Below the pieces are notes generated by a model. The model was not told the origin of the DNA. It did not search any database and saw nothing but the letters and a program-made list of their open reading frames with translations. Shown in pieces: positions 54,696-64,000 of a stretch of DNA of 64,000 nucleotides. Source of the DNA: Streptomyces sp. MUM 178J (GTDB taxonomy: Bacteria; Actinomycetota; Actinomycetes; Streptomycetales; Streptomycetaceae); NCBI RefSeq assembly GCF_022414575.1, contig NZ_JADWYQ010000008.1, forward strand, positions 62,001-126,000. The letters run 5' to 3'. The position numbers and the translations under genes were made by a program. Within the stretch, counting starts at the first letter, position 1; each line of letters begins with the position of its first letter.

Positions 54696-56228
54696 TTGTC
54701 CGGTGTGATCGGAGCGAACCCGCTCCGTGACGCTGCAGACCGACGGCTCCCGCGGATCGCGGGGCCGTCGGGTCTGGTCATCTTTGGCGTCACGGGCGAT
54801 TTGTCACGTAAAAAGCTGATGCCGGCGGTGTACGACCTGGCCAACCGCGGGCTGCTGCCGCCGGGCTTCTCGCTGGTCGGCTTCGCCCGTCGTGAGTGGC
54901 AGGACGAGGACTTCGCTCAGGAGGTGCACGACGCCGTCAAGCAGCATGCGCGCACCCCCTTCCGCGAGGAGGTCTGGCAGCAGCTCATCCAGGGAATGCG
55001 CTTCGTCCAGGGCACCTTCGACGACGACGACGCCTTCGAACAGCTCAAGGCCACCATCGAGGACCTCGACAAGGCGCAGGGCACGGGTGGCAACTTCGCC
55101 TTCTACCTCTCCGTGCCGCCGAAGTTCTTCCCCAAGGTCGTCCAGCAGCTCAAGAAGCACGGACTGGCGGACCAACAGGGCGGCTCCTGGCGGCGCGCCG
55201 TCATCGAGAAGCCCTTCGGCCATGATCTGACCTCCGCCAAGGAGCTCAACTCGATCGTCCACGAGGTGTTCTCGCCGGAGCAGGTCTTCCGGATCGACCA
55301 CTATCTGGGCAAGGAGACCGTCCAGAACATTCTGGCGCTGCGCTTCGCCAACACCCTCTTCGAACCGGTCTGGAACCGGTCGTTCGTCGACCATGTGCAG
55401 ATCACCATGGCCGAGGACATCGGCATCGGCGGCCGGGCGGGCTACTACGACGGCATCGGCGCGGCCCGTGACGTCATCCAGAACCATCTGCTCCAGCTGC
55501 TGGCGCTGACCGCGATGGAGGAGCCGCTGTCCTTTGACGCGGACGCCCTCGCGGCGGAGAAGACCAAGGTGCTCGGTGCGGTGAAGCTGCCGAAGGACCT
55601 GGCGGAGGGCACCGTGCGCGGGCAGTACGCGGCCGGCTGGCAGGGCGGTGAGAAGGCCGTCGGCTATCTCGAGGAAGAGGGCATCGACCCCCAGTCAAAG
55701 ACCGACACCTACGCCGCGATCAGGCTGGGGATCGACAACCGCCGCTGGGCGGGCGTCCCCTTCTATCTGCGCACCGGCAAGCGGCTGGGCCGCCGGGTGA
55801 CGGAGATCGCGGTGGTCTTCCAGCGTGCTCCGCATTCGCCCTTCGACCACACGGCGACCCAGGAACTGGGGCAGAACGCCCTGGTCATCCGGGTGCAGCC
55901 GGACGAGGGCGTGACCATGCGGTTCGGCTCCAAGGTGCCGGGGACATCGATGGAGGTGCGGGACGTCTCGATGGACTTCGCATACGGCGAGTCCTTCACC
56001 GAGTCCAGCCCGGAAGCCTATGAGCGGCTGCTCCTCGATGTGCTGCTGGGCGACTCCAACCTCTTCCCGCGGCTGGAGGAGGTCGAACTGTCCTGGAAGA
56101 TCCTCGATCCGATCGAGGAGTTCTGGACCAAGAACGGCAGGCCCGCGCAGTATCCCGCCGGCACCTGGGGTCCGGCCGAGGCGGACGAGATGCTCGCACG
56201 AGACGGACGGAGCTGGCGTCGGCCATGA
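54696..56228 (+). CDS. zwf: Glucose-6-phosphate 1-dehydrogenase
   Basis: First enzyme of the oxidative pentose phosphate branch; makes NADPH and 6-phosphogluconolactone. 510 residues. Nucleotide-binding [20 protein letters not shown], the active-site signature [20 protein letters not shown] with catalytic His202, and [10 protein letters not shown] are present. The start is TTG. It overlaps opcA by four bases (ATGA). Confidence 0.97.
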   Translation: MSGVIGANPLRDAADRRLPRIAGPSGLVIFGVTGDLSRKKLMPAVYDLANRGLLPPGFSLVGFARREWQDEDFAQEVHDAVKQHARTPFREEVWQQLIQGMRFVQGTFDDDDAFEQLKATIEDLDKAQGTGGNFAFYLSVPPKFFPKVVQQLKKHGLADQQGGSWRRAVIEKPFGHDLTSAKELNSIVHEVFSPEQVFRIDHYLGKETVQNILALRFANTLFEPVWNRSFVDHVQITMAEDIGIGGRAGYYDGIGAARDVIQNHLLQLLALTAMEEPLSFDADALAAEKTKVLGAVKLPKDLAEGTVRGQYAAGWQGGEKAVGYLEEEGIDPQSKTDTYAAIRLGIDNRRWAGVPFYLRTGKRLGRRVTEIAVVFQRAPHSPFDHTATQELGQNALVIRVQPDEGVTMRFGSKVPGTSMEVRDVSMDFAYGESFTESSPEAYERLLLDVLLGDSNLFPRLEEVELSWKILDPIEEFWTKNGRPAQYPAGTWGPAEADEMLARDGRSWRRP

Positions 56229-57271
56229 AGATCGACCTTACGGACACCACGGCCAGCAAGGTCAACAAGGCGCTGGTGCGGGGGCGGCGGGCCATCGGCA
56301 CGCCGACCGTCGGCATGGTGCTGACCCTGGTCATCGTCACCGACGAGGAGAACGCCTACGACGCCCTGAAGGCGGCGAGCGAGGCCTCCCGCGAACACCC
56401 CTCGCGCACCCTGGTGGTCATCAAGAGGGTCTCGCGCTCGCCGCGCGACCGCGCGAAGGCCCGGCTGGACGCCGAGGTGCGCGTCGGCGCGGACGCCGGG
56501 ACCGGCGGTGAGACGGTTGTGCTGCGGCTGTACGGCGAGGTGGTCGACCACGCCCAGTCGGTGGTGCTGCCGCTGCTGCTGCCCGACGCCCCGGTGGTGG
56601 TGTGGTGGCCGGTGAACGCGCCGGTCGACCCCGCCCACGACCCGCTGGGCGCGCTGGCGCAGCGCCGGGTGACGGACACGTACGCGGCCGAGCACCCGGT
56701 GCGGGAGCTGGCCGCGCGCGCCGCGGCGTACACACCCGGCGACACGGATCTGGCCTGGACCCGGATCACGCCGTGGCGCTCGATGCTGGCGGCCGCGCTG
56801 GACCAGGTCGAGTGCGATGTCACCTCGGTGGAGGTGGCCGGTGAGGAGTTCAACCCCAGTGGCGAGCTGCTCGCCATGTGGCTGGCGAACCGGCTGCAGG
56901 TGCCGGTGCGGCGGAATCGGTCGAAGGGCCCCGGTCTGACGGCGGTGCGGATGGAGACGACCTGCGGGCCGATCGTGCTGGACCGCGCGGACGGTTCGCT
57001 GGCGACACTGTCGATCCAGGGTCAGCCCAAGCGTGCGGTGGCGCTGAAGCGGCGCGACACGGCCGAGCTGATCGCGGAGGAGCTGCGGCGGCTGGACCCG
57101 GACGACACCTATGCGTCGGCGCTCCGGTTCGGTGTGGAGAACCTCTCCGCCGCGACGGCCGCCGAGCCCGCGGCCGGTGACTCCGCCTCCGGTGGGACCG
57201 GGACCGAGGGGGCGGCGAAAGGCCAGGCCGACGGGAAGCCGGCGGCCGCAAAGAAGGCGGCGGCGAAATGA
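56225..57271 (+). CDS. opcA: OpcA, glucose-6-phosphate dehydrogenase assembly protein
   Basis: A 348-residue protein known from cyanobacteria and actinobacteria to promote assembly or activity of Zwf. It shows [20 protein letters not shown], the typical OpcA segment, [20 protein letters not shown] and FGVENL near the end. The C-terminus is an Ala/Lys/Gly-rich tail. Start and stop overlap its neighbours (ATGA at both ends), so zwf, opcA and pgl are translationally coupled. Confidence 0.95.
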   Translation: MKIDLTDTTASKVNKALVRGRRAIGTPTVGMVLTLVIVTDEENAYDALKAASEASREHPSRTLVVIKRVSRSPRDRAKARLDAEVRVGADAGTGGETVVLRLYGEVVDHAQSVVLPLLLPDAPVVVWWPVNAPVDPAHDPLGALAQRRVTDTYAAEHPVRELAARAAAYTPGDTDLAWTRITPWRSMLAAALDQVECDVTSVEVAGEEFNPSGELLAMWLANRLQVPVRRNRSKGPGLTAVRMETTCGPIVLDRADGSLATLSIQGQPKRAVALKRRDTAELIAEELRRLDPDDTYASALRFGVENLSAATAAEPAAGDSASGGTGTEGAAKGQADGKPAAAKKAAAK

Positions 57272-58044
57272 CCGCCCGTCAGCTCGTGGTGCACCACGAC
57301 AAGGCTCTGATGGCGCAGGCCGCCGCCGCCCGGCTGATCACCCGGATCGTGGACGCCCAGTCCGCACGCGGCACGGCCTCCGTGGTGCTGACGGGCGGCC
57401 GCAACGGCAACGCCCTGCTGGCCGCGCTCGCCGCCTCCCCGGCCCGTGACGCGGTCGACTGGCGGCGGCTGGACCTGTGGTGGGGCGACGAGAGGTTCCT
57501 TCCCGAGGGCGATGCGGAGCGCAATGTCACGCAGGCCCGGGAGGCGCTGCTGGACCGGGTGCCGGTCGATCCGTCGCGGGTGCACGCCATGCCCGCCTCC
57601 GACGGCGAGTGGGGCGGCGACGCGGATGCCGCAGCCGCCGCGTACGCGGCCGAACTCGCCGCCGCGGCAAGGCCGGAGAACCACGCCGCGGTCCCGTCGT
57701 TCGACGTCCTGATGCTGGGCGTCGGCCCGGACACACATGTCGCCTCGCTCTTCCCGGAGCTTCCCGGGGTCCGCGAGACGGAGCGCACGGTCGTCGGCGT
57801 CCATGGCGCGCCCAAGCCTCCGCCGACCCGGATCTCGCTGACGCTTCCCGCGATCCGCTCGGCTCGTGAGGTGTGGCTGCTGGCGGCGGGCGAGGACAAG
57901 GCGAAGGCGGCGGCGATCGCCCTCTCCGGCGCGGGCGAGATCCAGGCCCCTGCCGCGGGCGCGTACGGCCGCAGCCGGACGCTCTGGCTGCTCGACGCGG
58001 CCGCGGCGTCCCGGCTTCCGCGGGATCTGTATCCCCCGGCGTAG
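57268..58044 (+). CDS. pgl: 6-phosphogluconolactonase
   Basis: Hydrolyses 6-phosphogluconolactone. 258 residues of the SOL/DevB type: VVLTGGRNGNALLAALAASP, WRRLDLWWGDERFLPEGDAE, FDVLMLGVGPDTHVASLFPE and RISLTLPAIRSAREVWLLAA. Last gene of the operon. Its terminator, 17 bases downstream, is split by an insertion sequence. Confidence 0.96.
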   Translation: MTARQLVVHHDKALMAQAAAARLITRIVDAQSARGTASVVLTGGRNGNALLAALAASPARDAVDWRRLDLWWGDERFLPEGDAERNVTQAREALLDRVPVDPSRVHAMPASDGEWGGDADAAAAAYAAELAAAARPENHAAVPSFDVLMLGVGPDTHVASLFPELPGVRETERTVVGVHGAPKPPPTRISLTLPAIRSAREVWLLAAGEDKAKAAAIALSGAGEIQAPAAGAYGRSRTLWLLDAAAASRLPRDLYPPA

Positions 58045-58118
58045 TAAGGCGGCTCTGGCCGCGGGGCCCGGTCCGCGAGGCTGCGGATGCTGTTGGTTAA
58101 TTCGGGCCCGTGCGTGAC

Positions 58119-58157
58119 GTCGGCTCCCGAGACCTGGTTGTGGTCTTGGGAGCCGAC
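58119..58157 (+). promoter_or_regulatory. Hairpin upstream of the transposase start
   Basis: A 16-bp stem (gtcggctcccgagacc, loop tggttgt, and its complement with one wobble) lies between the left inverted repeat and the first possible start at 58166. The right arm contains cttgggag, the only Shine-Dalgarno-like sequence there. Confidence 0.7.
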
Positions 58158-58165
58158 GTTGTCGT

Positions 58166-59860
58166 ATGGGGTGGGTGTCGATGTCTATGCAGCCGAAGGG
58201 GTCGGGGGAGATTCCGGCGGAGACGGTGCGGGTGGCGCGGGCCGCGTTCCCGAAGGGGAGCCAGGCGATCCGGGTCCGGGACGAGCTGGGGCCGTTGTTC
58301 ACCGACGAGGAGTTCGCGGATCTCTTCCCGACGCGGGGGAAGCCTGCCTGGTCACCGGGTCGGCTGGCCTTGGTGCTGGTGTTGCAGTTCGTGGAGGGGC
58401 TGACCGATCGGCAGGCCGCCGAGGCGGTGCGGGCAAGGATCGACTTCAAATACGCCCTCGCGCTGGAACTGGCTGATCCGGGGTTCGACTTCTCGGTGCT
58501 GTCGGAGTTCCGGGACCGGCTGGTCGAGGCGGACGCCGGACGGCGGGTGCTGGATGGCATCCTGGCCGCGGCCCGGGAGAAGGGGCTGCTCAAGACCGCC
58601 GGCCGAGCTCGTACCGACTCCACGCATGTGCAGTCCGTGGCACGGGAACTGTGCTGGCTGGAGATGGTCGCGGAAACATTGCGTTCGGCATTGAACACGC
58701 TCGCGCAGGCCGCCCCCGACTGGCTGGCGGAGGTTGCCGAGCCGGACTGGTTCAGGCATTACGCGACGAGGGCCGAGGACTCCCGGTTCCCCAAGGCCCA
58801 CGCCAAACGGGAGGAGGCCGGCCGGCGGATCGGGACGGACGGGATGCGGCTGCTTGAGGCCGTCTTCTCGCCCCAGGCGTCGGCCGGGCTGCGGGAGCTG
58901 GAGCAGGTGAAGAACCTGCGGCAGATGTGGGTCCAGCACTTCCACCTGGTCGGGGGCGAGGTGAGGCGGCGGGACCCAAAAGACCGGCCGCCGGGCGCAA
59001 CGCGCCTGGTCACACCCTATGACCCCGGGGCGAGGGGCAGCAAGAAACGCGACATCCTGTGGGACGGATACAAGGCCCATCTCACCGAGACCTGCGAGCC
59101 AGACACCCCGAACCTGATCACGAACGTCGCCACGACCGACGCCACCGTTCCGGACAGCGTGATGGCCGGCCCGATCCACGCCTCCCTCGCCGCGCGGGAC
59201 TGCCTGCCCGGCGAGCACTGGGTCGATGCCGGCTACCCCAACGCCGCCCAGGTCGTGGCCGCCCGCACCGAACACGGCATCGCCCTGCACGGGCCGATGG
59301 CGGCCAGCACGACGCCCCAGACCGGCGGCCCTTATGAGCAGGACGCCTTCACCATCGACTGGGACAAGCAGCAGGTGACCTGCCCGAACGGCGTGACCAG
59401 CACCCAGTGGCACCACCGGCACTCACAGCACGGCCTGCCCGTCATCCGGGTCCGGTTCAACCCGGCGGATTGCCGCACCTGCCCCCACCTGCGGGAATGC
59501 GTCAGTTCACCGAAGGCCGAACGCCGCGAGATCACCCTTCGGCACCGGGCCGAACACGAAGCCGTCCACACTGCCCGCACCGAGCAGCAGACCGACGTCT
59601 GGAAGGACCGCTACAAGATCCGCGCTGGTGTCGAGGGCACCATCTCGCAAGGCGTCCAGCGCTGCGGCCTGCGCAGATCCCGCTACCGGGGCCTGGCGAA
59701 GACCAGCCTCCAGCACCAGCTCACCGGCGCCGCCATCAACCTCGCCCGCATCGACGCCCCCCTCACCGACACCCCCCGGGCCCGCACCCGCACCAGCCAC
59801 TTCGCAGCACTTCGCCCCGCCGACCAAGTCGACGGGGCGAAGCAACAGGGCCCGAATTAA
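58166..59860 (+). CDS. IS1182 family transposase
   Basis: A 564-residue DDE transposase. The N-terminal domain of unknown function (SQAIRVRDELGPLFTDEEFA; VLVLQFVEGLTDRQAAEAVR) includes FSVLSEFRDRLVEADAGRRV; the catalytic part has RTDSTHVQS, HWVDAGYPNAAQVV and a Cys-rich segment CRTCPHLRECVSS followed by KDRYKIRAGVEGTISQGVQR with the catalytic Glu. ATGs at 58181 and 58187 are other possible starts. The stop codon lies inside the right inverted repeat. No frameshift is seen. Confidence 0.95.
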   Translation: MGWVSMSMQPKGSGEIPAETVRVARAAFPKGSQAIRVRDELGPLFTDEEFADLFPTRGKPAWSPGRLALVLVLQFVEGLTDRQAAEAVRARIDFKYALALELADPGFDFSVLSEFRDRLVEADAGRRVLDGILAAAREKGLLKTAGRARTDSTHVQSVARELCWLEMVAETLRSALNTLAQAAPDWLAEVAEPDWFRHYATRAEDSRFPKAHAKREEAGRRIGTDGMRLLEAVFSPQASAGLRELEQVKNLRQMWVQHFHLVGGEVRRRDPKDRPPGATRLVTPYDPGARGSKKRDILWDGYKAHLTETCEPDTPNLITNVATTDATVPDSVMAGPIHASLAARDCLPGEHWVDAGYPNAAQVVAARTEHGIALHGPMAASTTPQTGGPYEQDAFTIDWDKQQVTCPNGVTSTQWHHRHSQHGLPVIRVRFNPADCRTCPHLRECVSSPKAERREITLRHRAEHEAVHTARTEQQTDVWKDRYKIRAGVEGTISQGVQRCGLRRSRYRGLAKTSLQHQLTGAAINLARIDAPLTDTPRARTRTSHFAALRPADQVDGAKQQGPN

Positions 59861-59904
59861 CCAACAGCATCCGCGAGGCTGCGGACCGGGCCCCGCCGTC
59901 GTCT

Positions 59905-60744
59905 TCAGAGGATGACCTGGTCGGGGTCGGTCTCCAGGGTGGCGATCGCCCTGCGGCAGGCGCCCACGAAGGCGTCGAAGTCCTCGTTGGTGCTGCCGGC
60001 CCGGCCCGCGCGGGTGTTGACGTCGAACATCGCGGCCCGCAGATCCGAGGTGATCTCCAGCTGTGCGCCCTTGCCGAGCATGGTGCGGTTGCACAGATTG
60101 GCGGTGGAGACGCCCGCGAGGTGTGGGACCTCGCTGCCGTCCCGCCAGCCGATGTCCGCCGCGGTGAACTCCTGCTTCAGCAGCGTCTTGAAGCGCTCGT
60201 TGCGGCCGCCGACGACCACGACGTCGCTCCCCCCGGCCGACGTGGTGGAGCAGCCGTGCAGGCTCAGCACATTGAGGCTGCTCGCGGCCATGGACACCGC
60301 CACATGGTCGTCGTTGTGGGTGGAGGTCACATGCAGCACGCTGTTCCCCCCGCTCTTCAGCCCTTCGAACATCCAGTAGTCGTGGACGCCGTGGCCGTCC
60401 TGAAGCGGCGTCAGGCTGTCGGGCCGGTAGCCGGCAATGCCGAGGCAGAGCTCGGAGGTGCCGGTCTCGATGCTGCCGCCGTGCAGTGCCATGACCGTGG
60501 TGCGGTTGAAGGGGGAGGACTGGTCGAGGCTGTCGTCGATGTACTGGTGCCGCCGGTAGCGGCGGGCGAAGTCTGTGCCCTCCATGCCCGCGAGCTGCGT
60601 GTACAGGTCGGTGTTGGAGTCGTAGAGGTCATCGGCGGCATGGGCGGGCGGTGCGGCGACGCCGCCGAGCAGGGGGCCGGTGACGGCGGCGGCAGCGAAG
60701 GCGGTGAGGATCGTGCGACGACTCGTTGATGTCATGCCCACCAT
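59905..60744 (-). CDS. Poly-gamma-glutamate hydrolase-like exported protein
   Basis: A 279-residue protein with a twin-arginine-like signal (STSRRTILTAFAAAAVTGPL... ending PPAHA). The mature part has the zinc-site motif VMALHGGSIETGTSELC and later LNVLSLHGC and GKGAQLEITSDLRAAMF, as in the poly-gamma-glutamate hydrolase family (phage PghP-like). The metal ligands appear present. Such enzymes cut gamma-glutamyl polymers outside the cell. ATG 60735 is an alternative start. It runs towards pgl and the IS lies just beyond its end. Confidence 0.82.
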   Translation of the reverse strand: MVGMTSTSRRTILTAFAAAAVTGPLLGGVAAPPAHAADDLYDSNTDLYTQLAGMEGTDFARRYRRHQYIDDSLDQSSPFNRTTVMALHGGSIETGTSELCLGIAGYRPDSLTPLQDGHGVHDYWMFEGLKSGGNSVLHVTSTHNDDHVAVSMAASSLNVLSLHGCSTTSAGGSDVVVVGGRNERFKTLLKQEFTAADIGWRDGSEVPHLAGVSTANLCNRTMLGKGAQLEITSDLRAAMFDVNTRAGRAGSTNEDFDAFVGACRRAIATLETDPDQVIL

Positions 60745-60770
60745 GATCACCCCCCCTTCGGCCGCCGCGA

Positions 60771-62393
60771 TCAACCGGGCTCCTTCTCCTGGGCGGGCCG
60801 CAGAAAGGGGTCAAGTACGCCGGGGGTCGCGGCGGCCGCGAAGCACAGCCCCTCGCTCTCGTCCGCGTCGTGGACGTCGTACCCGCCCGCTCCCGCGGCC
60901 GTCGTCGCGGTGAGGGTGATCAGCCCCGCCCGCCGTTGGAAGTAGGACTGACGGACCGTCCAGCCGATGACTCCGCTCCGCTGGAGCGCCACCGTGGAGC
61001 GCCGCATCGTGCCGCTGCGGGCGACCAGATACGCGCCGCTGAGCCCATGCCCCAGGTTCCGGTACGCGTCGCGCGCGAGGAGCGCCGCGAGCGGCACTCC
61101 CACCGCCGTCCATCCCGCGGCGACGGAGAGCAGGACGGGATCGACCCGGACACCCAGCGCGGCGAACAGCGCGGCCGGGGCCAGCACGCCTGTGAGCGCC
61201 CGTCGGAGCCGGCGGGTCCGTGCCGCCGGCGGATGGACGGTCAACGGCGTGCCCGTGGGCGTCGAGGACTCCTTGAGGACCCGCGCCGCCACCTCGTGCG
61301 CCGTGGCCGCGGGAACCGCGGGGAGCAGCGCCTGGTGACCTGCGTGCTTGTGGTCGTCCTCTCTGACCAGTCCGGTGGCGACCGCGTCCAGCCGTCCCGC
61401 TCCGAACAGCCGTACGCCGAGCGGCTCGACGAGGTCGACTCCGCGCAGCCGCCGCTCCTCGATGGAGATCGAGCGGGATGTGAGCAGGCCCCTGCGCACC
61501 CGCAGGGCGCCGCCCGGCTCCCGCTCCAGCCGGTAGCCCCACCACATCTCGACCCAGAAGGCGAGGGCGCCGACGACGCCGGCGACGAGCGCCGCGAGGG
61601 CCAGGACCGCGACGGTCAGCGCGACAGGCGTGGTCCGGAACCGGTCCCGCGTCCATTCGACTACTTCACCCTGCAGCCCGAACCACTCGCTGACCTGCAT
61701 CACCGCGCCCACGGCCGCACCGCCGAGGACGGGCGCGACGAAGGAGACCGGCGCATAGCGGATCCACCCTGGATCCAGTGCCGCGAGCAGGCCGTCACGG
61801 TGGTGTTCCGCGGACTCGGCACATGGGGCGCCGGCGATCAGCTCCCGGCGGAGCCGTTCCCCCTCCGCCTTGGGGACGGGGTCCAGCTCCAAGGTGGACT
61901 CGCCGGTCCCGGTCTGCTCTCCGGTGCCGATGCGCACTTTCACCAGACCGAACACCCGTTGCAGCACATTGGCCGTCAGATCGACGCTGCGGATCCGTTC
62001 TCTGGCCAGGGAGCGGCGCTTTATCAGCAGCAGCCCGGTGTGGAGTTCGGCGCGCTCGGGCCCGATGCGATAGCGGGTTCTGCGCCAGCGCACATAGTCC
62101 GCGGCCACGGCCGCCGCGACGACCAGGACGCCCCCGGCCAGCACCAGAGCGGCTGCCTGCCACAGCGGAAGGACCCCGGCGAGCCCGAAGAACACGGGCA
62201 GGGCCGCGCCCCCGGCGACGCCGGTCATGACGAGCCCTGTCACCCAGACGGTGCGGGGGTCGAGCCGCCGCCATCCGTCGCCGTGCGGCGCGGGCCCGCA
62301 CCCGGCCCCGGACCGGGGTGCGGGCCCGGGCACGGGCGTGGGCGCGGGCGCGGGCGCCCCATGGCCTCCGGCGTCAGGGGCAGGCGCGTTCAT
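60771..62393 (-). CDS. PH-domain membrane protein (YdbT-like)
   Basis: A 540-residue membrane protein with two or three bacterial PH (bPH_2) domains. A Pro/Gly/Ala-rich start is followed by paired membrane segments, and each pair is followed by a PH-like stretch (RYRIGPERAELHTGLLLIKR and RERIRSVDLTANVLQRVFG; GYRLEREPGGALRVRRGLLT with SISIEERRLRGVDLVEPLG; YLVARSGTMRRSTVALQRSG). YdbT/YdbS pairs are linked to resistance to antimicrobial peptides in Bacillus. It overlaps the next PH gene by four bases. Role in this organism is unknown. Confidence 0.9.
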   Translation of the reverse strand: MNAPAPDAGGHGAPAPAPTPVPGPAPRSGAGCGPAPHGDGWRRLDPRTVWVTGLVMTGVAGGAALPVFFGLAGVLPLWQAAALVLAGGVLVVAAAVAADYVRWRRTRYRIGPERAELHTGLLLIKRRSLARERIRSVDLTANVLQRVFGLVKVRIGTGEQTGTGESTLELDPVPKAEGERLRRELIAGAPCAESAEHHRDGLLAALDPGWIRYAPVSFVAPVLGGAAVGAVMQVSEWFGLQGEVVEWTRDRFRTTPVALTVAVLALAALVAGVVGALAFWVEMWWGYRLEREPGGALRVRRGLLTSRSISIEERRLRGVDLVEPLGVRLFGAGRLDAVATGLVREDDHKHAGHQALLPAVPAATAHEVAARVLKESSTPTGTPLTVHPPAARTRRLRRALTGVLAPAALFAALGVRVDPVLLSVAAGWTAVGVPLAALLARDAYRNLGHGLSGAYLVARSGTMRRSTVALQRSGVIGWTVRQSYFQRRAGLITLTATTAAGAGGYDVHDADESEGLCFAAAATPGVLDPFLRPAQEKEPG

Positions 62394-62890
62394 GTCGCGT
62401 CTCCCGGCGTGGCCTGGGTGATTCTGGTCAGCTGTTCGGCGAGGTCCGCCGCCGTTTCATGGTCCAGGCCCTGAATCCTGATCTCGCCCCGCGCGGAGGC
62501 GGTGGTGACGGTCACCGTCGCCAGCCGGAAGGCCTGCTCCAGCGGTCCACGCATCGTGTCCACCGTCTGGATCCGGGACATGGGCGCGATCCGCCACTCC
62601 TGCCAGAGCGCGCCCGTGCGGACGTACACGGCCTCGTCGGTCACCTCCCAGCGGTGCACCCGATACCACCAGGCGGGGAAGAAGGCGGTTCCGGCGAGCC
62701 CCAGCAGTGCCAGCGCTCCGGCCGCGACGAGCAGCCAGCGGCGGGCGGGCTCGATGAACGCGGCCAGCACGACGAGCACGCCGACGGGCACGGCCGCGGT
62801 CAGCAGGCACTGCACACGCCACCAGGTGACGGCCCGCCGGTTCATGCGGTTGGCGGGCGGTCTGAGCCGGACCGTCTTCTCCCCCGCCAT
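62390..62890 (-). CDS. PH-domain membrane protein (YdbS-like)
   Basis: A 166-residue protein with two membrane helices (LTAAVPVGVLVVLAAFIEPA; WLLVAAGALALLGLAGTAFF) and a bPH_2 domain (YRVHRWEVTDEAVYVRTGAL; RIAPMSRIQTVDTMRGPLEQ; IRIQGLDHETAADLAEQL). It is the usual partner of the larger PH protein downstream. Starts 5 bases after the pgi stop. Confidence 0.92.
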   Translation of the reverse strand: MAGEKTVRLRPPANRMNRRAVTWWRVQCLLTAAVPVGVLVVLAAFIEPARRWLLVAAGALALLGLAGTAFFPAWWYRVHRWEVTDEAVYVRTGALWQEWRIAPMSRIQTVDTMRGPLEQAFRLATVTVTTASARGEIRIQGLDHETAADLAEQLTRITQATPGDAT

Positions 62891-62894
62891 CGGA

Positions 62895-64000
<1,106 letters not shown>

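Larger units (their letters stand above)
58086..59871 (+). mobile_element. IS1182-family insertion sequence
   Basis: About 1,786 bases, bounded by perfect 24-base terminal inverted repeats (58086-58109, beginning gatgctgttggttaat, and 59848-59871), with one transposase gene. The flanks carry a direct duplication of cgcgaggctgcg (58074-58085 and 59872-59883). If the gcg at each end is counted in the element, the inverted repeats are 27 bases and the duplication is the 6-base loop gaggct. Intact inverted repeats, intact gene and perfect duplication indicate a recent insertion. Confidence 0.93.
58061..59896. terminator. Bidirectional terminator split by an IS
   Basis: Without the IS the site would read as a perfect 16-bp stem, gcggggcccggtccgc (58061-58076), loop gaggct (58077-58082), and the complementary arm now at 59881-59896. 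It would lie between pgl and the convergent gene at 59905. The IS has separated the arms by about 1.8 kb. Confidence 0.8.

Overview
The window is high-GC (about 70-73%), densely packed chromosomal DNA of a Streptomyces. The evidence is codon bias, GTG and TTG starts, a LAxTG wall-anchored protein, an actinobacterial-type DapD, a complete ectABCD cluster, and the tkt-tal-zwf-opcA-pgl block beside pgi. From memory (not computed), the gene order matches the S. coelicolor core region around SCO1850 to SCO1942. No rRNA, tRNA or CRISPR array was seen.

Layout. Bases 1-6844 hold the end of a cobalamin cluster: a chelatase-like AAA/VWA protein cut by the window edge, cobO, cobB and a CbiG-C/CobE::CobC fusion, with a ZIP transporter on the other strand. 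Bases 7049-13655 hold a UvrA-like ATPase, two paralogous VOC proteins flanking an AraC regulator, a LAATG-anchored surface protein and an amidohydrolase. Bases 14067-17440 are the ectoine/hydroxyectoine operon with a strong terminator. Bases 17505-31346 are accessory: an OYE/MarR pair with duplicated operators, an aminotransferase, GNATs, a two-component system, a penicillin-binding-protein remnant, an AraC regulator, a double TerD protein, a PhoX-like Tat protein and an unknown 490-residue protein. Bases 31639-38010 hold a secreted nuclease-like protein, dapA, a tiny secreted protein, dapD, an SMR/TetR efflux pair and a membrane protein.

Bases 38104-44829 are the suf operon (sufR-B-D-Rieske-C-S-U-T, minus strand), with a perfect CAAC-N6-GTTG operator at the sufR start. 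Bases 45144-50892 hold an ABC exporter, heme A synthase (ctaA), an amidohydrolase and heme O synthase (ctaB). Bases 51423-58044 encode the pentose phosphate pathway in one operon. An IS1182-type element (58086-59871) sits in the loop of that operon's terminator. A poly-gamma-glutamate-hydrolase-like Tat protein, two PH-domain membrane proteins and pgi (cut by the right edge) follow.

Most notable signals: (1) the two VOC genes share a nearly identical 26-bp box, the same -10 and exactly 7 nt to the ATG, one copy lying inside the 3' end of the AraC gene between them; (2) a 92-bp direct repeat between ABC ATPase and permease genes that keeps a chain of three ATGA stop/start overlaps; (3) an IS inserted in a terminator loop with a duplicated target and a hairpin guarding its transposase start; (4) repeated TAnnnT-N6/7-start-codon arrangements that predict leaderless mRNAs.
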